Shown piece after piece: positions 31,718 through 42,845 of a stretch of 64,000 nucleotides of DNA (positions within the stretch are counted from its first letter, which is position 1; each line of letters begins with the position of its first letter). Position numbers and translations under genes: made by a program. This DNA comes from Chrysoporthe austroafricana (taxonomy: Eukaryota; Ascomycota; Sordariomycetes; Diaporthales; Cryphonectriaceae), in assembly GCA_001051155.2 (NCBI GenBank), contig JYIP02000001.1, forward strand, positions 3,534,001 to 3,598,000. Direction: 5' to 3'. The notes beneath the pieces were generated by a model that made no database searches, was not told where the DNA came from, and saw only the letters and a program-made list of their open reading frames with translations.

Positions 31718-34066
31718 TTTGGTCCAGGAGAAGACCGCACGACATATCTCGGATGGCCACCAACGTTCCTGCATGTGACCACCGATAAGGCTGCAGGGCC
31801 TCGCTCTCCAGACCCCACCCGGACCAGGCTGCCAGCTTCATACTCCCAACTAATGCGCTCGTTGGCTTGCCTGGCCATGCTCTTATTCTGCCAGGGCGGT
31901 GTATTTGGTTGATTCAGTTAGCACACGGACACAATCACCCGTCCTCACAGCAAACAGCTTGTGGCAACTCGGTCTGGAGTTGAAAACGTAGGAAATACGA
32001 CAACGATTTCAGGGAGACAACTCCCAGGCCCGCTTCTGGCGAGGCGCATTTACTGGATTTTACGGCCGGCAGCACATGTGGAGAAAAGAATTATATCCCC
32101 CCATCCTGCAACTTCAACATGTGACGTACCCAATCTTGTGACCACGGTGCATGGTCTTTCACCCCCAAGTGGCTGCGGAAGAATACTATAATGGAGGTGG
32201 TCGTCTGGCTCCGGCCTTTGACATCGTATCACAATCCACAAAGGGAAGTGCACCTATATCGAGTTCCGCTAATCGCCTCCACGGCCCGGCCGGTCGGTTT
32301 CAGGCAGCACACCAAGGTCATCATTGGCTTGATTCGGTCCTACAAACCCACTTGCATTAGCGATGGTAGGCGGATTTGACAAGCTAGATTCTGTGAAAGT
32401 AGAATCTACAGCTGCTGACTACTGCACATGAAGCTATTCTTGGACTAGCCGCAAAGTCCCCGTTCTTGTCACTGATCATCAGCACGTCACTTCCGGCCTC
32501 TCCTCGTGTGGCATCGAAAACTCACTCAGGGTTGTCAAGATGCGACCCCTGCGAACAGTGGCTGAAAGAATCAAGCGGAAGAGCTAGGGCAGTGCTCGGC
32601 ATGTGGGCAGAGTGGCCCTACTGTCAACAGACACTCTGAATTGAGAGTCCATAACTTAGCGATATCTATCACGACCTCTTCGGCAACAGACTAGATTGAG
32701 TTGAGCCTTAGCAAGATGCGTTGGAGGCCGAGGTCGGCGCGCGAGCCCTTCCCTGGCACGTCACGCCCAGACACGCGGTGGCTGACCTTGTCGCATCATC
32801 CACGTACACTACGTGTGCGCCGTTAAGCGGCATGCCGTGGAAGGCCATTAAGGTTTGTGGGTCTAAAGGCCTTTTCCCAGAGTCTGAGATATTCGATGGG
32901 TGGATGATTCAAAAGATGGCCATTGATGAGCACTTCGTGCTTCGAATTCTTGCACTCCAGACCCAAGCGGGTCCAAAGCCTCGAACTTGTCTCCGGGAAA
33001 TTACCCTGTTGTATAGTGAATACGGACTGCAGGAGATTCTCAGACCGAGACGGATGTCTGTTCAACAAAGCTCCCATCAAGCAGTGGCTGAGAACATACA
33101 CCAAGCAAGCAGGCAACGATTGAACACTCGAGTTTGAAATAACAGCACATCAGAACCTTTGAATGTTATGAGATTATCTAAAATCGCTTGCATCTGTTCG
33201 AGGATACTTGACGAAGAGACCGCCACACAAGTATTTGATGGCTTGAATCATATAGACTATTCCATCACGGGTCATCGTCATTTGGGCATCACCTGTTCGT
33301 GCTCCGGTTAGGTGACTACCTCATCCACCAAGGTCTTGGGTTGTCTTTTCTCTTCATGCAGAGAGCGAGAAGGAGCAGTTGTGCCTTACCTGCTGCGTGG
33401 TAGGTCTGTCTCCTCGTTCCGCAGGCAGGCTGGGACTGTGACTGAAAATCTCCTCAGCTATCTCTCTTTTCATCATGTACATCATCACCCTCGGCTTTTC
33501 ACGGGCAATGAATTGCGGAAGTGGCTTTCCGTGGCTGCGGGCCGCATTCCGCTCTGGAGCCTCGCCGTCACGGCCCCACAAATGGACGCCCTCGGCCCAC
33601 AAGGCATCCACTTGGAATCCGGCGCCACATTCCAGCCTGGAGCCCAGCCTTATACCATTCTATATATTACAGTGTGGACACCACAAAAGGTGATAAGGAA
33701 TTGGCTCGGTGAGGAGCTTTGACCGTTTGTTACCGAAGCTTTCCGCCTGTATAGAGTTTCGGAATCCTCAGGGCCCACCAATGTCCTTTGACGGGGCCCA
33801 TAACAGCGCCGAAGAAGGCTCGAAGTTATCGTCCGTATTCGCCCGTATTCGAAGATGATGTGATCTCTGCTGATTTTCGGCTGACGGCCGGGTCAACAGC
33901 GACCAGTAGCAGTAGGATAGCGGGCCCTGGAGGCCTAGAGAAAAAAAAAGAATTCAGTCGACATACCAACTATATATGTCTCTTTCGCAGTCTGGGGCGC
34001 AGAAATTATAGAGTTTGTTCTGGTAGATTTAGAAGTCTTCTCTGATATAGATACACCACCCGCACG
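31718..34066. other. Intergenic region before the hydroxyacid dehydrogenase gene
   Basis: The 2.3 kb carries only short frames (for example 32721-33137 and 33312-33722) without domains or secretion signals. Stop codons are frequent and base composition is near 50% GC. An ACTATATATG at about 33968-33977 could serve as a TATA element for the gene at 34067. Confidence 0.45.
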
Positions 34067-35399
34067 ATGCTCCTCCAGAAGACCGAAATAGACGGGTCCG
34101 CAGCCCAGGTGAACAGCCACGGGCACCATCACCGCGAAGCTCCCAGCCCGCGGGAAGAGGTCGTCCTCTGCCTGGTGTTCCATTTCGCCGAGCCGAAACG
34201 GGCCATCAGAGCACTCCAAGCCAGATTCCCACACGTCAGGTTCATATGGCACACAATCAGTGACCGGTCGACTGCCGATCATGGCGGATCAATTCCAGAA
34301 GGTAAGTTACACCACGGCAGCCTCCTCTCTCACGCCAGTCACAGCGAGCTGACCACCGGAGCCACAGCCGACTACCGCGCTGCCACGATATACCTCACCT
34401 TCAGCCTCTCGCCGCCGTCCCTTGCACTCATGCCGAACCTCCGCTTCGTCCAGCTTCTCACCTCGGGCCACGACCATATGCACGGGACGCCGCTCCTCTC
34501 GAACCCGTCGATCCCCGTAGCGACGTGCTCGGGCGTGAGTGCTCGGTCGATAGCGCAGTACGTGGTCCTACAGATCCTTTCGTGGGCGCACCACTACCCG
34601 CGGGTGTTAAAGGTTATGGGTGAGCGGAGGTGGGTTGGTCCGGAGAAGGAAGGGAGGGGGTATCCCATGGCGAGCATGCTTGCTGGAAAGAGGGTGGGGA
34701 TCTGGGGGTACGGCAGCATTGGGAGGCAGGGTAAGTCACAGGAGATTTTATTATCATATCATATATGCCACTTGTCGTTCTTCCTTGCTCACATTCCACT
34801 CCCACTGTTCAGCCGCCCGCATACTACACGCAATGGGCATGCACATAATAGCCTGCGCCTCCAGCGAGAAGCCGACGCCCGCGTCCCGGCGCCTCCACAC
34901 ATCAAACACCCTGGCCAGCAACCCGGCGATGGGCGACGACGACGGCCTGTTGCCGGTCGAATGGCACTCCGGCGGGACGCGGGAGGGCCTGCACGGGTTC
35001 CTCGCCGCGGACCTCGACGTCCTCGCTATCTTCACCCCGCTCACCCCGACCACGAGGCACGCGCTCGGGAGGGAGGAGTTCGACATCCTCTCTGCGAGGT
35101 GCGCGCGGGGCCAGGGTCCCGCGCCGTTCCTGGTCAACATCTCGCGCGGGCCGATCGTGGTGCAGGACGAGCTCGTCGCCGCGCTCAGGGACGGCCGGCT
35201 GGCGGGCGCGGCGCTGGACGTGGCGGACCCGGAGCCGCTCCCTGCGGACCATGAGCTGTGGGGCCTACCGAACGTGAGCATCACGCCGCATATGAGCTGG
35301 TGCTTCGAGGAGTATGTGGAGGACTGCTTGGTGGACGTGTTGGCCGAGAACCTCGGGAGGCTCGAGAAGGGGATGAGGTTGGTGAATCAGGTGCAGTGA
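34067..35399 (+). CDS. D-isomer specific 2-hydroxyacid dehydrogenase
   Basis: Exons 34067-34301, 34368-34730 and 34813-35399 encode 394 aa. The NAD(P)-binding Rossmann motif is VGIWGYGSIGRQAARIL (GYGSIG at 192-197). The catalytic set is in the usual order: LVNISRGPIV (Arg), DVADPEPLP (Glu) and VSITPHMSW (His). The N-terminal substrate lobe has LMPNLRFVQLLTSGHDH. The family reduces 2-keto acids to D-2-hydroxyacids or the reverse; glyoxylate/hydroxypyruvate-type or amino-acid-derived keto acids are possible substrates. The first intron is 66 nt and contains no in-frame stop, so its retention would add 22 residues without breaking the protein. I call it an intron because GGTAAGT and CACAG fit and removal gives the family-like SIPEADYRAATIYLTF. 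No targeting signal is seen. Confidence 0.92.
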
Positions 35400-37932
35400 T
35401 GAGAGAGACTTACGCATGTGCCGGCGTGCGAGCATGTGTGCTTTGTCCGATGAAGCCATCCGGTGCAATGCCTCGAACGAATCCAACACGAAGGATTGTA
35501 GGACTCACAACCTGTCTTGTATCCCAGCAGGGGGTCTGGTAATATCGCTAAATGCAGAGCCATAATACGTCTGCGGGTATGCTAGGATAGGCTCTCAGAG
35601 GAACCAAAGAAACAAAAAGAAAAGAAATATGTATATTATATATACCTATCTGCGGGCCACAGAGTGTGTATATCCAGTGAGAAATGGGGCCCGGCTCTGT
35701 GTATGATCATCCAAATATAGCAACGAGGATACCATCGCCAGAATAGCTCTGCAGTTCTTCCGGGACCGGAGCCGTAGGAAGGACTGCGACGTGTTAGTCC
35801 AATTTCGATCCCCTTAAGTATGTAGATAACCTGCTAGGAAAATCGGAAGTCGTCATGGCAGAGCATTGGGCAGTGGAAGACGGGAGTATAGGAATCAACG
35901 AGTCGATAATCAGACAATGAAATAGATCAAGTGCTCACCATGATACTGTATTGAGGTTTCTGGAGACAGTGATTGCTCTCCATGGAGGAGGGGGATAGGT
36001 CGAAGATGAGGCCAGTTTTCGCTTATGCAAGGCTTTTGAGAGGAGGTATATGATATAAAGCTGCAGCCACCCCGCCCGGGGGTGGATGAGAGAGAGAATG
36101 GTTGTAGAACGGAGGTCAGAGTCCGGCTTCCTGTGCCTCTTTTAAGGTCGACGGCGAGATGTTGTTTTTGGGGACGGAGGGCTGGAAACAAAGAACAATG
36201 GATGGCGGCCGTGGCAAACCACCAGTCTAGTTAGTTGGCTCCTTATCAACGAGCCCGTCTCGGCCAGCAAGCGAATGAGCTTTGAGCCGGACAGGTAGAT
36301 CACCGTTTTGATGAGGGAGATATTCTGAGTGAGAGGTGATGGTCATGTACAAGAGAGATGAAGAGGGATGCTTTTCGAGGTCTTGACGAGCAATGTCGGG
36401 GGAGACAGGGCCCTCTATATATTTTTATTTACGGCCCAGGAGCATGCGCAATCAGCTTCAACCGCTTGGGCCTTAGAGCATAGCTCCAAACACCAACGGG
36501 TATAGCCTTGGTGCTACTGCTGTCATCGAAGGAAGCCAGCAAGACGAGAAGGGCAATGAGGCGCATTCTAGGGCAACTGGTGCTACCCGACCTAACTCCC
36601 TGAGAATAATTCCTTGGGCATGTGCTCCCACTGGGGGGCACACTGGCTGCTTCTCCTGCAAGAGAGAAACGAAGAAGAAGATAACAATCTCACCCAGCCC
36701 GATTCTTGATATTCCTGCTTTAGGGGCTGCATCCGGAGCTCATGCCGTTGACTGCGCCCCTCTCGCCTTGTTGATGATTGGGATACGTGATACGTGACCG
36801 AAGAAAAGTCTTCATCGAATGTAGATGGGTCGTGTTAGAATGTCCAACAAGGAGAGCCTGCAGGGAGCAGTCACATGTGCACCATGACAGAATGACGAAC
36901 AGTCAAGACAGCCGATCTGCCTCGGCTACGACTGGCAGCCGAATCAATGAGCATCCAGGAACATAGCGGATCCAGCAATGCCGCTGCAATCACAAGCTGG
37001 GCTCTCGACATCTTGTCCTCCAACGGCGCGGCTATTGCGCGTTGAATCCGCGCCCAACGAACACTTGCCAGTTACGAGCACGCGTCATGACCGGCTGTTC
37101 CCTCCTGGGATCGCCGGATCGATGGCGGCCAGATAGGCTGGTCCGGAGGTGACGATTTGAAATAACGAACCAAGAGGTCCTAGCGCCGCCCGACCATGCT
37201 GTATACTATCGCCTCAACCTTGACGGGTAGAGATCGAAAAGAGCAACGTGTGGGCTGGGTAGGAACAAACCCGGCCCAACACAAACGACCCAATGGATCG
37301 TGATCCTGAGATGCGGTACTTGAGACTGCCTATTCTTGAAACCAAGCTCGATGGGTCCCCACTGGGGAGGGCGATTAAGGCACAATTGAAGAATTTTAAT
37401 GATGTAACAATGATAGAACGAACTCGTCGAGGTCGGCAGACAAGGTACAGTCCACTGCGAGGGTCAGGATGCCCTCAGCGGGCATCGAACGCACGCGTGC
37501 CAGTTGGTATCAGCAGATCGTCACACTCGGTCATTGGGAGAGTGTAGGGAGAATAAGGATCCAAGGCTGGGCAATACAGGGGTTGCGAGAGGAAAGGAAG
37601 AAGAATGGCAAAAGCTTGAAGACCAGACAAGGCCTGACAAGAACTTGTTGAAATTGTTTGAGGTGCGGCTCTGGCAGTTTCTGGTGATCACCCTTCACAT
37701 CACCTCTTTCCGACCTTGCTTCGTCTTTATCTCCTGTACATGAAAGAATAACTGCTGGGAAGGGGGCCACGGTCAGGATGGTCTGGTTGAGCAACTGCTC
37801 ATGACAAGAAATCTTGTCGTCAATGAAGACATTGGAGAATGCTCGCCGCCGCCGCAACCAGGAGGCGACAACGCTGGACAAGGCAAAACATGCAGAAGTA
37901 AGCCTCAGAGAGGCACATTATCATTAAAGATA
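35400..37932. other. 2.5 kb gap between convergent genes
   Basis: The flanking genes end toward each other, so no promoter is required here, yet the gap is long. Frames at 35910-36191, 36429-36641 and 37293-37547 show no domain. One 46-codon minus-strand frame from 36566 begins with a hydrophobic stretch but has no other support. An unannotated or RNA-only gene remains possible. Confidence 0.45.
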
Positions 37933-38994
37933 CTAGCCTCCAGAGGTCCCTTCCCGCAAGTGTTTCTCCTTTAACTTCTTCTCCTGCTTCATAAATTCCC
38001 TGATGCCGACAGGGACGTTCTTGTATAGCTCCTCGTCCCAGAAGTCCTTAGCAATCTTGCCAGAGCCCACTGGACTTGGCGCGCCCACGCCCCAGTTCGT
38101 CTCGGATCCGCCGCCATCGTCGTCCATACTACGCACAGTGTGGTCTATCGCCGGTCTAACAGGCGGCGCCGCCGTGCTGACGTCCTCGCCCTTCCGTTCT
38201 GAGATCGCATCCGCAGCCAGCCTCCGCTCCGCCTCGGCGCTCGCGGCCGCCCACTCCTCCATCTCGTCGCGGAAGCGGTCCCACACGCAGTTGACGCACC
38301 CGCTCATGCAGCAGTTGTCCGGCTCCTCGGGCTTGGGAGGGACCAGGACGCCCGCCACCATCCTGCTCCTGGACCGGATCGCCGCGAGGCGCTCGGCGCG
38401 CTCGGCGGGGCCGGCGAGGCGCGACCCGAAGATTACTTTGGCCTTGTCCTCAGTGCTTGTCGTCGTCGGGGGCGGGGTTGGGGCGGGCGGAGAAGACGTC
38501 GCCGAAGGGGAGGAGGAGGGTGGTGGTGGTGGTACAGGGCTGCTGCTTACCGGAGACTTGGAGGCGGCCTCCCTCGCGGTGGCCTTGGGCCCCGCGGCGG
38601 CGGAGGCAGTCGGCGCAGTAGACGCCGTCGCGGTGGACGCGGGCTCGACCTTCGCCGCCGCCGCGGACTTGGGCTTGCGGCCGCGCTTCGCGGGTTCCCG
38701 GGCGGCGTCCTCGGTCTCGGCGGCGGCGGCAGCCTGTCGCTGGGTCTCCTTGGCGGAGCTGGCGGGCTCCTCGGGCTTCACGGCGGGGATGGGCTGGCCC
38801 GAGCTGAGGATAGCCTCGTAGAAGCGGCCGATGGGCATGGCCTGCTCGCGCGAGGGCTCGAGGGGCGCCGTCGGGGTGGGGTTCTTGGTCGGGATGGTGG
38901 CGTAGCCCCGGCGCGCCGCGGCAGCGAGGGAGGAGCGCAGCGGGCGCGGGCCGCGGAGGAGGGTGCGCATCGAGGGCGGCATGGCTTGCTGCAC
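37933..38994 (-). CDS. Mitochondrial oxidoreductase-like domain protein (OXLD1 type, PF09791)
   Basis: A single exon encodes 353 aa. The N-terminus is a typical mitochondrial presequence (MRTLLRGPRPLRSSLAAAA then RRGYA), whichever of Met1, Met5 or Met9 is used. The hallmark lies at residues 219-249: PPKPEEPDNCCMSGCVNC followed by VWDRFRDEMEEW. This cysteine-rich block defines the oxidoreductase-like family, known from animal OXLD1 and a yeast mitochondrial protein. The part between is a long Ala/Pro/Ser-rich, probably disordered segment, which includes AKRGRKPKSA, resembling an AT-hook. The C-terminal KDFWDEELYKNVPVGIREF block is also seen in fungal relatives. The biochemical role of the family is not settled; the cysteines suggest metal or redox chemistry. 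Confidence 0.85.
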   Translation of the reverse strand: MQQAMPPSMRTLLRGPRPLRSSLAAAARRGYATIPTKNPTPTAPLEPSREQAMPIGRFYEAILSSGQPIPAVKPEEPASSAKETQRQAAAAAETEDAAREPAKRGRKPKSAAAAKVEPASTATASTAPTASAAAGPKATAREAASKSPVSSSPVPPPPPSSSPSATSSPPAPTPPPTTTSTEDKAKVIFGSRLAGPAERAERLAAIRSRSRMVAGVLVPPKPEEPDNCCMSGCVNCVWDRFRDEMEEWAAASAEAERRLAADAISERKGEDVSTAAPPVRPAIDHTVRSMDDDGGGSETNWGVGAPSPVGSGKIAKDFWDEELYKNVPVGIREFMKQEKKLKEKHLREGTSGG

Positions 38995-40035
38995 TGGGCG
39001 GAGGGTGTACAGCTGGGGTGGGCGAGGCTATGGCAGACACATGGACCGCGCAGCTGCAGGGAAAGCTGTTGAGGGCCGTTGGGATGTTGCGCTTGGGGGA
39101 AGGATGATAAGACGTCAAGGGAAAAAAAGAGGCGCAAAAACAGGGATCGGGGCTTGGTAATTATATCATTCAGTGATGTCGCCTGCCTCGTCCCCACAGC
39201 CGCGGCACAACCCGGCTGCAAGGTCGGATTTGTGCCCTGGCGTGCCTGGTAACACTGGCGTCATCAGCGCCCTGCCCTGTCACATCCTACTGGCTGTTGA
39301 TATTTGCGCCACGAGCAGCCCAGAGCAGGACGTGATCCACATGTATCTTGCGCTGCTTGGTGTGAAACCACGAGGCCTCCAGGTGAGAGCATCACGGTGC
39401 TTGTCTATGCGAGGCGACTCCTCTGCCGGAACACTACGTGCGCAGCTATCTTTGTTGGTTGGTGACCGCCCACTGCGAGGGTCGCCTACTTGGATCCGGC
39501 ATGTAGCTAGCGATTAGACATGGCGCCGTCTCCATCATCTGGTATCGTGAGGCACGCTGGCACGTGCCAGTCTCGAAACCTGCTGGTGATCCTCCATGCA
39601 ACAGCACTTGGCATTAGCGATGGGACGAGTCTAGGCCAGTCACCACACAGGAGGATTTGCCCTCTACGATGTACGAAGTAGCAGTTATCGTAGTCGTTCG
39701 TCAAGGCGGCGTCCTGCATCCTTACTATATAGTAGGGCGTACAGGGCGTACAGGGCCCTGCTGGCCGCTGGCCGCTGGCCGCATACCCACTGGGGACCTC
39801 TACTGGTGGCCTGAGCTCCTGTGTCCCGCGGGGCGGGACACCCCTGTCGCCTGTAGGCCGCTTGGAGCTGGGATCTGGGGTAAACAACACAAACCGTGCT
39901 GGAACTGGGCCTCCTCCAAACACACGCGTAGAGAACACCGACCAGTCGCATTACACGCGTCGCAACAAGCGCAACAGCTTCAATTGACCGTGGCCATGAC
40001 TGCGATGGCATAGTGTCTCCTGTCTCCTCCAGAGA
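38995..40035. other. Divergent promoter region with short tandem repeats
   Basis: One kilobase between the OXLD1-type gene (minus) and the nuclear protein gene (plus). Two small tandem repeats lie near 39735-39781. The frames across 39507-40013 are GC-driven and carry no domain. Confidence 0.5.
39735..39781. repeat. Two adjacent short tandem repeats (9-mer x2 and 7-mer x3)
   Basis: GGGCGTACA occurs twice at 39735-39752, and CTGGCCG three times at 39761-39781, separated by eight bases. They are 250-300 bases upstream of the ATG at 40036. Confidence 0.7.
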
Positions 40036-42276
40036 ATGGACTCATCAGCGCCAAAGAGGCGCAAGACGTCCCCGTCCGCGTCCGTACCTGTCGAGTCTAC
40101 CACCCCTCCAGACCCCCCACCGCGCCCACCACACGAGCAGCAGCCGCCGCGCCCTCAGTCCTCGCCCTCGCGCTCCCCTCGGCGCCCCTCGTTCGCCGCG
40201 CCCACGGCGTCGAGCCTGGCCCGACACAACCCCCAGATCCTCTCCCGCAGGCGCGAGGCCGCGTCCCAGAGAGAGGCCGACCTGCCCGCGTCGCAGCCGG
40301 GCAGCCGCGACGAGGATGCCGACGTGGCGGCCGCGCTGACCGCGCAGCTCGAGCACCACTCCGAGCGCGACAGCGCGGGCGCGTCGTCTCCAGCTGCTGG
40401 GAGCTCGGGCGCGCGGGCGGAACCCGCAGAAGCGCAAGGTGCCCGTCCCGACCCCGTCGGGGACGCGCCCCGGTCGCCGTCCGAGAGGGCTGGCGGTCGC
40501 GCCTCTGGTGCGGAATCACCGCGCCGCACGCCCACCCGACCGCAGCCGCGACCTCTGCCCCCGCCGGGCCCCGAAGACGAGGAGGACATCGCGAACCCCT
40601 TCCTCGGGCGGGGCCTGCGCCGGTCGCCTACGAACACGGGCGTCTTGCCGGCCGTCGTCCACGAGGAGCCCGAGCTGCCGCCCACGCCCGAGCACCCGGA
40701 CCCCGTGGTGAGCACGCCGCCCTCGGGCATACACAACACGCCGTCTAAGAGGCGCCGGGATCCGAGCGAGAGGGAGGCCGCGCGGCAGCAGGGCTCGCCG
40801 TCGAAACACCCGCTCTCGCAGGAGGTCGCGCTGGGGCAGCCGCCGCAGAAGCAGGCGGAAGCGGCCCGCGCGCGACGGCGCGGGAGCCCGGTGAAGACCG
40901 CGGCCGAGATCTTGCCGCCGCCAGAGCAGCCTGCGGAGGCCCAGGCCAAACCTCTGAGCGAGTTTGTGGCCGGGACGCATCTGCGCCGGAGTGTCCGGCG
41001 GCGGGGACCGGACTGGGAGAAGAAGCAGGAGCGGGATGCGCTATTGCGGGAGGTCGAGCAGCTTGAGGCGGACTTGAAGCTGGCGAGGGGGGAGAATCAT
41101 AATGCTGCGAAGGGCCTGCCCTTGGCTGCCGGGAAGGATGCTGTGCTCGACCTATTGCGACGGCATGTCCTACCAGCTGGCAAGGGGTCGGACCCAGATC
41201 CAGCTTCACACTGGATGGAGGCGGCTATGAACCCGATCGCACTGCTCGGATTCAACGGCTCCCCATCGATTTCGCTACCACCGCCAATACCACAGGAGCA
41301 GGAACAAGACGAGAGCCCGAAGCCACCAATCTCCCATCATCCGATCGCCATGACCGCGTCCGAGGAACTGCCCTACTTACAAGTGTTCACACCTCTGACG
41401 TATACCTCGACCATTGCCACCATTCCCCCTTCGCCGGAACAGCCAGACCAACCCACCATCCAAAAACACACTATCACCGTGCGTTCCGCCGTACCCGCCG
41501 GCCTCTTCACCGCGCGTCTCGAGATGACAGTCAACACCCGCACCCTCGCCGTATCGTCCCTCTCCGTCCCGCGCCTCGACCCCGCCGCCGCCGCCGAGCT
41601 GCAGCCCTTCCTCGACCGCGCCCTGTCCGCGCAGCCGCAGGCGCCGTACCATCCCGGCCTCACGCGCAACCCCAGCATCGTCTGCTGGGCCATGGCCGAG
41701 TGGTACCGCGTCGCGCTGAAGCGGGCCCGCTTCTGGCACACGCTCGCCGCGCAGCTCGGCGACAAGGGCGACATGACGCAGGCCGTGCGGGCGGCGAGGG
41801 CGCGGAAGAAGCGGCGGCCGCCGCAGAAGGACGCCGGCGGGGACGATGAGGACGGCGGTGCGGGCGACGGCCCTGCGGGCGCGGAGGGCCTAGACGCAGT
41901 GGTGCTGAGCAAGAGGGAGCTGCTGCCGCACATGGGGCGGACGAGTATGGACTTCGAGGTGCCGTGCCTTGCGGGCGGGGATGGTGAGGTGTCGGAGCTG
42001 AGGGTCAGCTGGGCTGTGGAGTTTGACTGGACGGGCGAGGCGAGGAGCAAGTTGGGCGTCGAGGTTGGCGCTCCGGGTAAATGTGAGTCGCTCCCTTCAA
42101 TTCTGGTCTGCACGGGCTGGGTACTGACATGGGTATTCGCAGGGCACGCAGTGGATAAGCGGAAGAGCATTGTCGGTATGCCTAAGCTATTTGACAAGCT
42201 TGTACAGGGCGGCGAGGACCCATTGGCGGCTGTGAAGACGGTCGTGGCTCTTCTGGCCGGCGCACTAGAGGCCTGA
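40036..42276 (+). CDS. Fungal nuclear protein of unknown function with conserved C-terminal domain
   Basis: Exons 40036-42082 and 42143-42276 encode 726 aa. The 60-nt intron has no in-frame stop, but splicing gives GKWHAVDKRKSIVGMPKLFD, which looks more natural than the read-through. The N-terminal 330 residues are Pro/Arg/Ser-rich and probably disordered, with a basic cluster at the start (PKRRK), RRPSFAAPTASSLARHNP and several SP/TP sites suggesting phosphorylation. A short coiled coil (WEKKQERDALLREVEQLEAD) follows near residue 330. The C-terminal half is folded: ITVRSAVPAGLFTARLEMTV, then SIVCWAMAEWYRVALKRARFW, LLPHMGRTSMDFEVP and FDWTGEARSKLG. I recall this pattern as conserved in ascomycetes without a defined function. 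A chromatin or kinetochore role is possible but is a guess from composition only. Confidence 0.8.
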   Translation: MDSSAPKRRKTSPSASVPVESTTPPDPPPRPPHEQQPPRPQSSPSRSPRRPSFAAPTASSLARHNPQILSRRREAASQREADLPASQPGSRDEDADVAAALTAQLEHHSERDSAGASSPAAGSSGARAEPAEAQGARPDPVGDAPRSPSERAGGRASGAESPRRTPTRPQPRPLPPPGPEDEEDIANPFLGRGLRRSPTNTGVLPAVVHEEPELPPTPEHPDPVVSTPPSGIHNTPSKRRRDPSEREAARQQGSPSKHPLSQEVALGQPPQKQAEAARARRRGSPVKTAAEILPPPEQPAEAQAKPLSEFVAGTHLRRSVRRRGPDWEKKQERDALLREVEQLEADLKLARGENHNAAKGLPLAAGKDAVLDLLRRHVLPAGKGSDPDPASHWMEAAMNPIALLGFNGSPSISLPPPIPQEQEQDESPKPPISHHPIAMTASEELPYLQVFTPLTYTSTIATIPPSPEQPDQPTIQKHTITVRSAVPAGLFTARLEMTVNTRTLAVSSLSVPRLDPAAAAELQPFLDRALSAQPQAPYHPGLTRNPSIVCWAMAEWYRVALKRARFWHTLAAQLGDKGDMTQAVRAARARKKRRPPQKDAGGDDEDGGAGDGPAGAEGLDAVVLSKRELLPHMGRTSMDFEVPCLAGGDGEVSELRVSWAVEFDWTGEARSKLGVEVGAPGKCESLPSILVCTGWVLTWVFAGHAVDKRKSIVGMPKLFDKLVQGGEDPLAAVKTVVALLAGALEA

Positions 42277-42845
42277 GACCCAGTGTTGTGACCATCTTTG
42301 TACCAGCCGGAAGCGAAGATGACTACGGATGAACTTCTTGTGGCCGAGGGCGCCGCAGAGCTTGTGCGGTCAGGCCCGTCCAGCTTCCCAACTGTAAAAG
42401 AACTTGTACAAAAATTCCAAAAGTATTGAAGCAAGGGTCTAGGGCCCCGCCCTGACGGTCATGCTACAGCATAGAGTTATGGAACCAGTGGTGTGTTGTA
42501 TTTTGTGTTTGTATTACGGTCAACATCTCCGCTATCGCCATAGATTCTCAGCGACTGCATCGTACGGACGAAGATCCATCTGCCTGCCGGGCGTAGATCG
42601 TGTATCGATCAGACTCCCGACAAGGCCGTAGAGACCAAGGCCAAATCGACGAAAACATGATACTTCCATTCGAGAAGGAAGAGGAGCTGGGCCAAGTACG
42701 TGTGGCCATGCCGATGAGGACGGGGCCCAACTACCAAGTTCCCAGCCCAATACGCCCGACGATCTCAGCCCCCCTCCCCCTTTTCCAGGAATCCACGCTG
42801 TACGGTATGTGTCTCTCGCCCCATCCGCAGCTCTTTTTTCCATGC
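42277..42845. other. Convergent gap between the nuclear protein gene and DPM3
   Basis: This 0.57 kb must carry both 3' UTRs. A minus-strand frame at 42532-42843 has no features and overlaps the expected 3' UTR of DPM3. Confidence 0.55.

Noticed and set aside
34902..35284. Long antisense frames over the dehydrogenase 3' exon
   Set aside because: They are mirror frames of a GC-rich exon whose sense product carries all catalytic motifs.
36429..36566. 46-codon frame starting with a hydrophobic segment (MRLIALLVLLASF)
   Set aside because: It looks like a signal peptide, but there are no cysteines, no conserved features and no promoter evidence; kept only as a possibility for the long gap.
40045..40980. 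Antisense frames of 130-264 codons over the nuclear-protein gene
   Set aside because: High GC and a strong third-position bias in the sense gene explain them; no domain.
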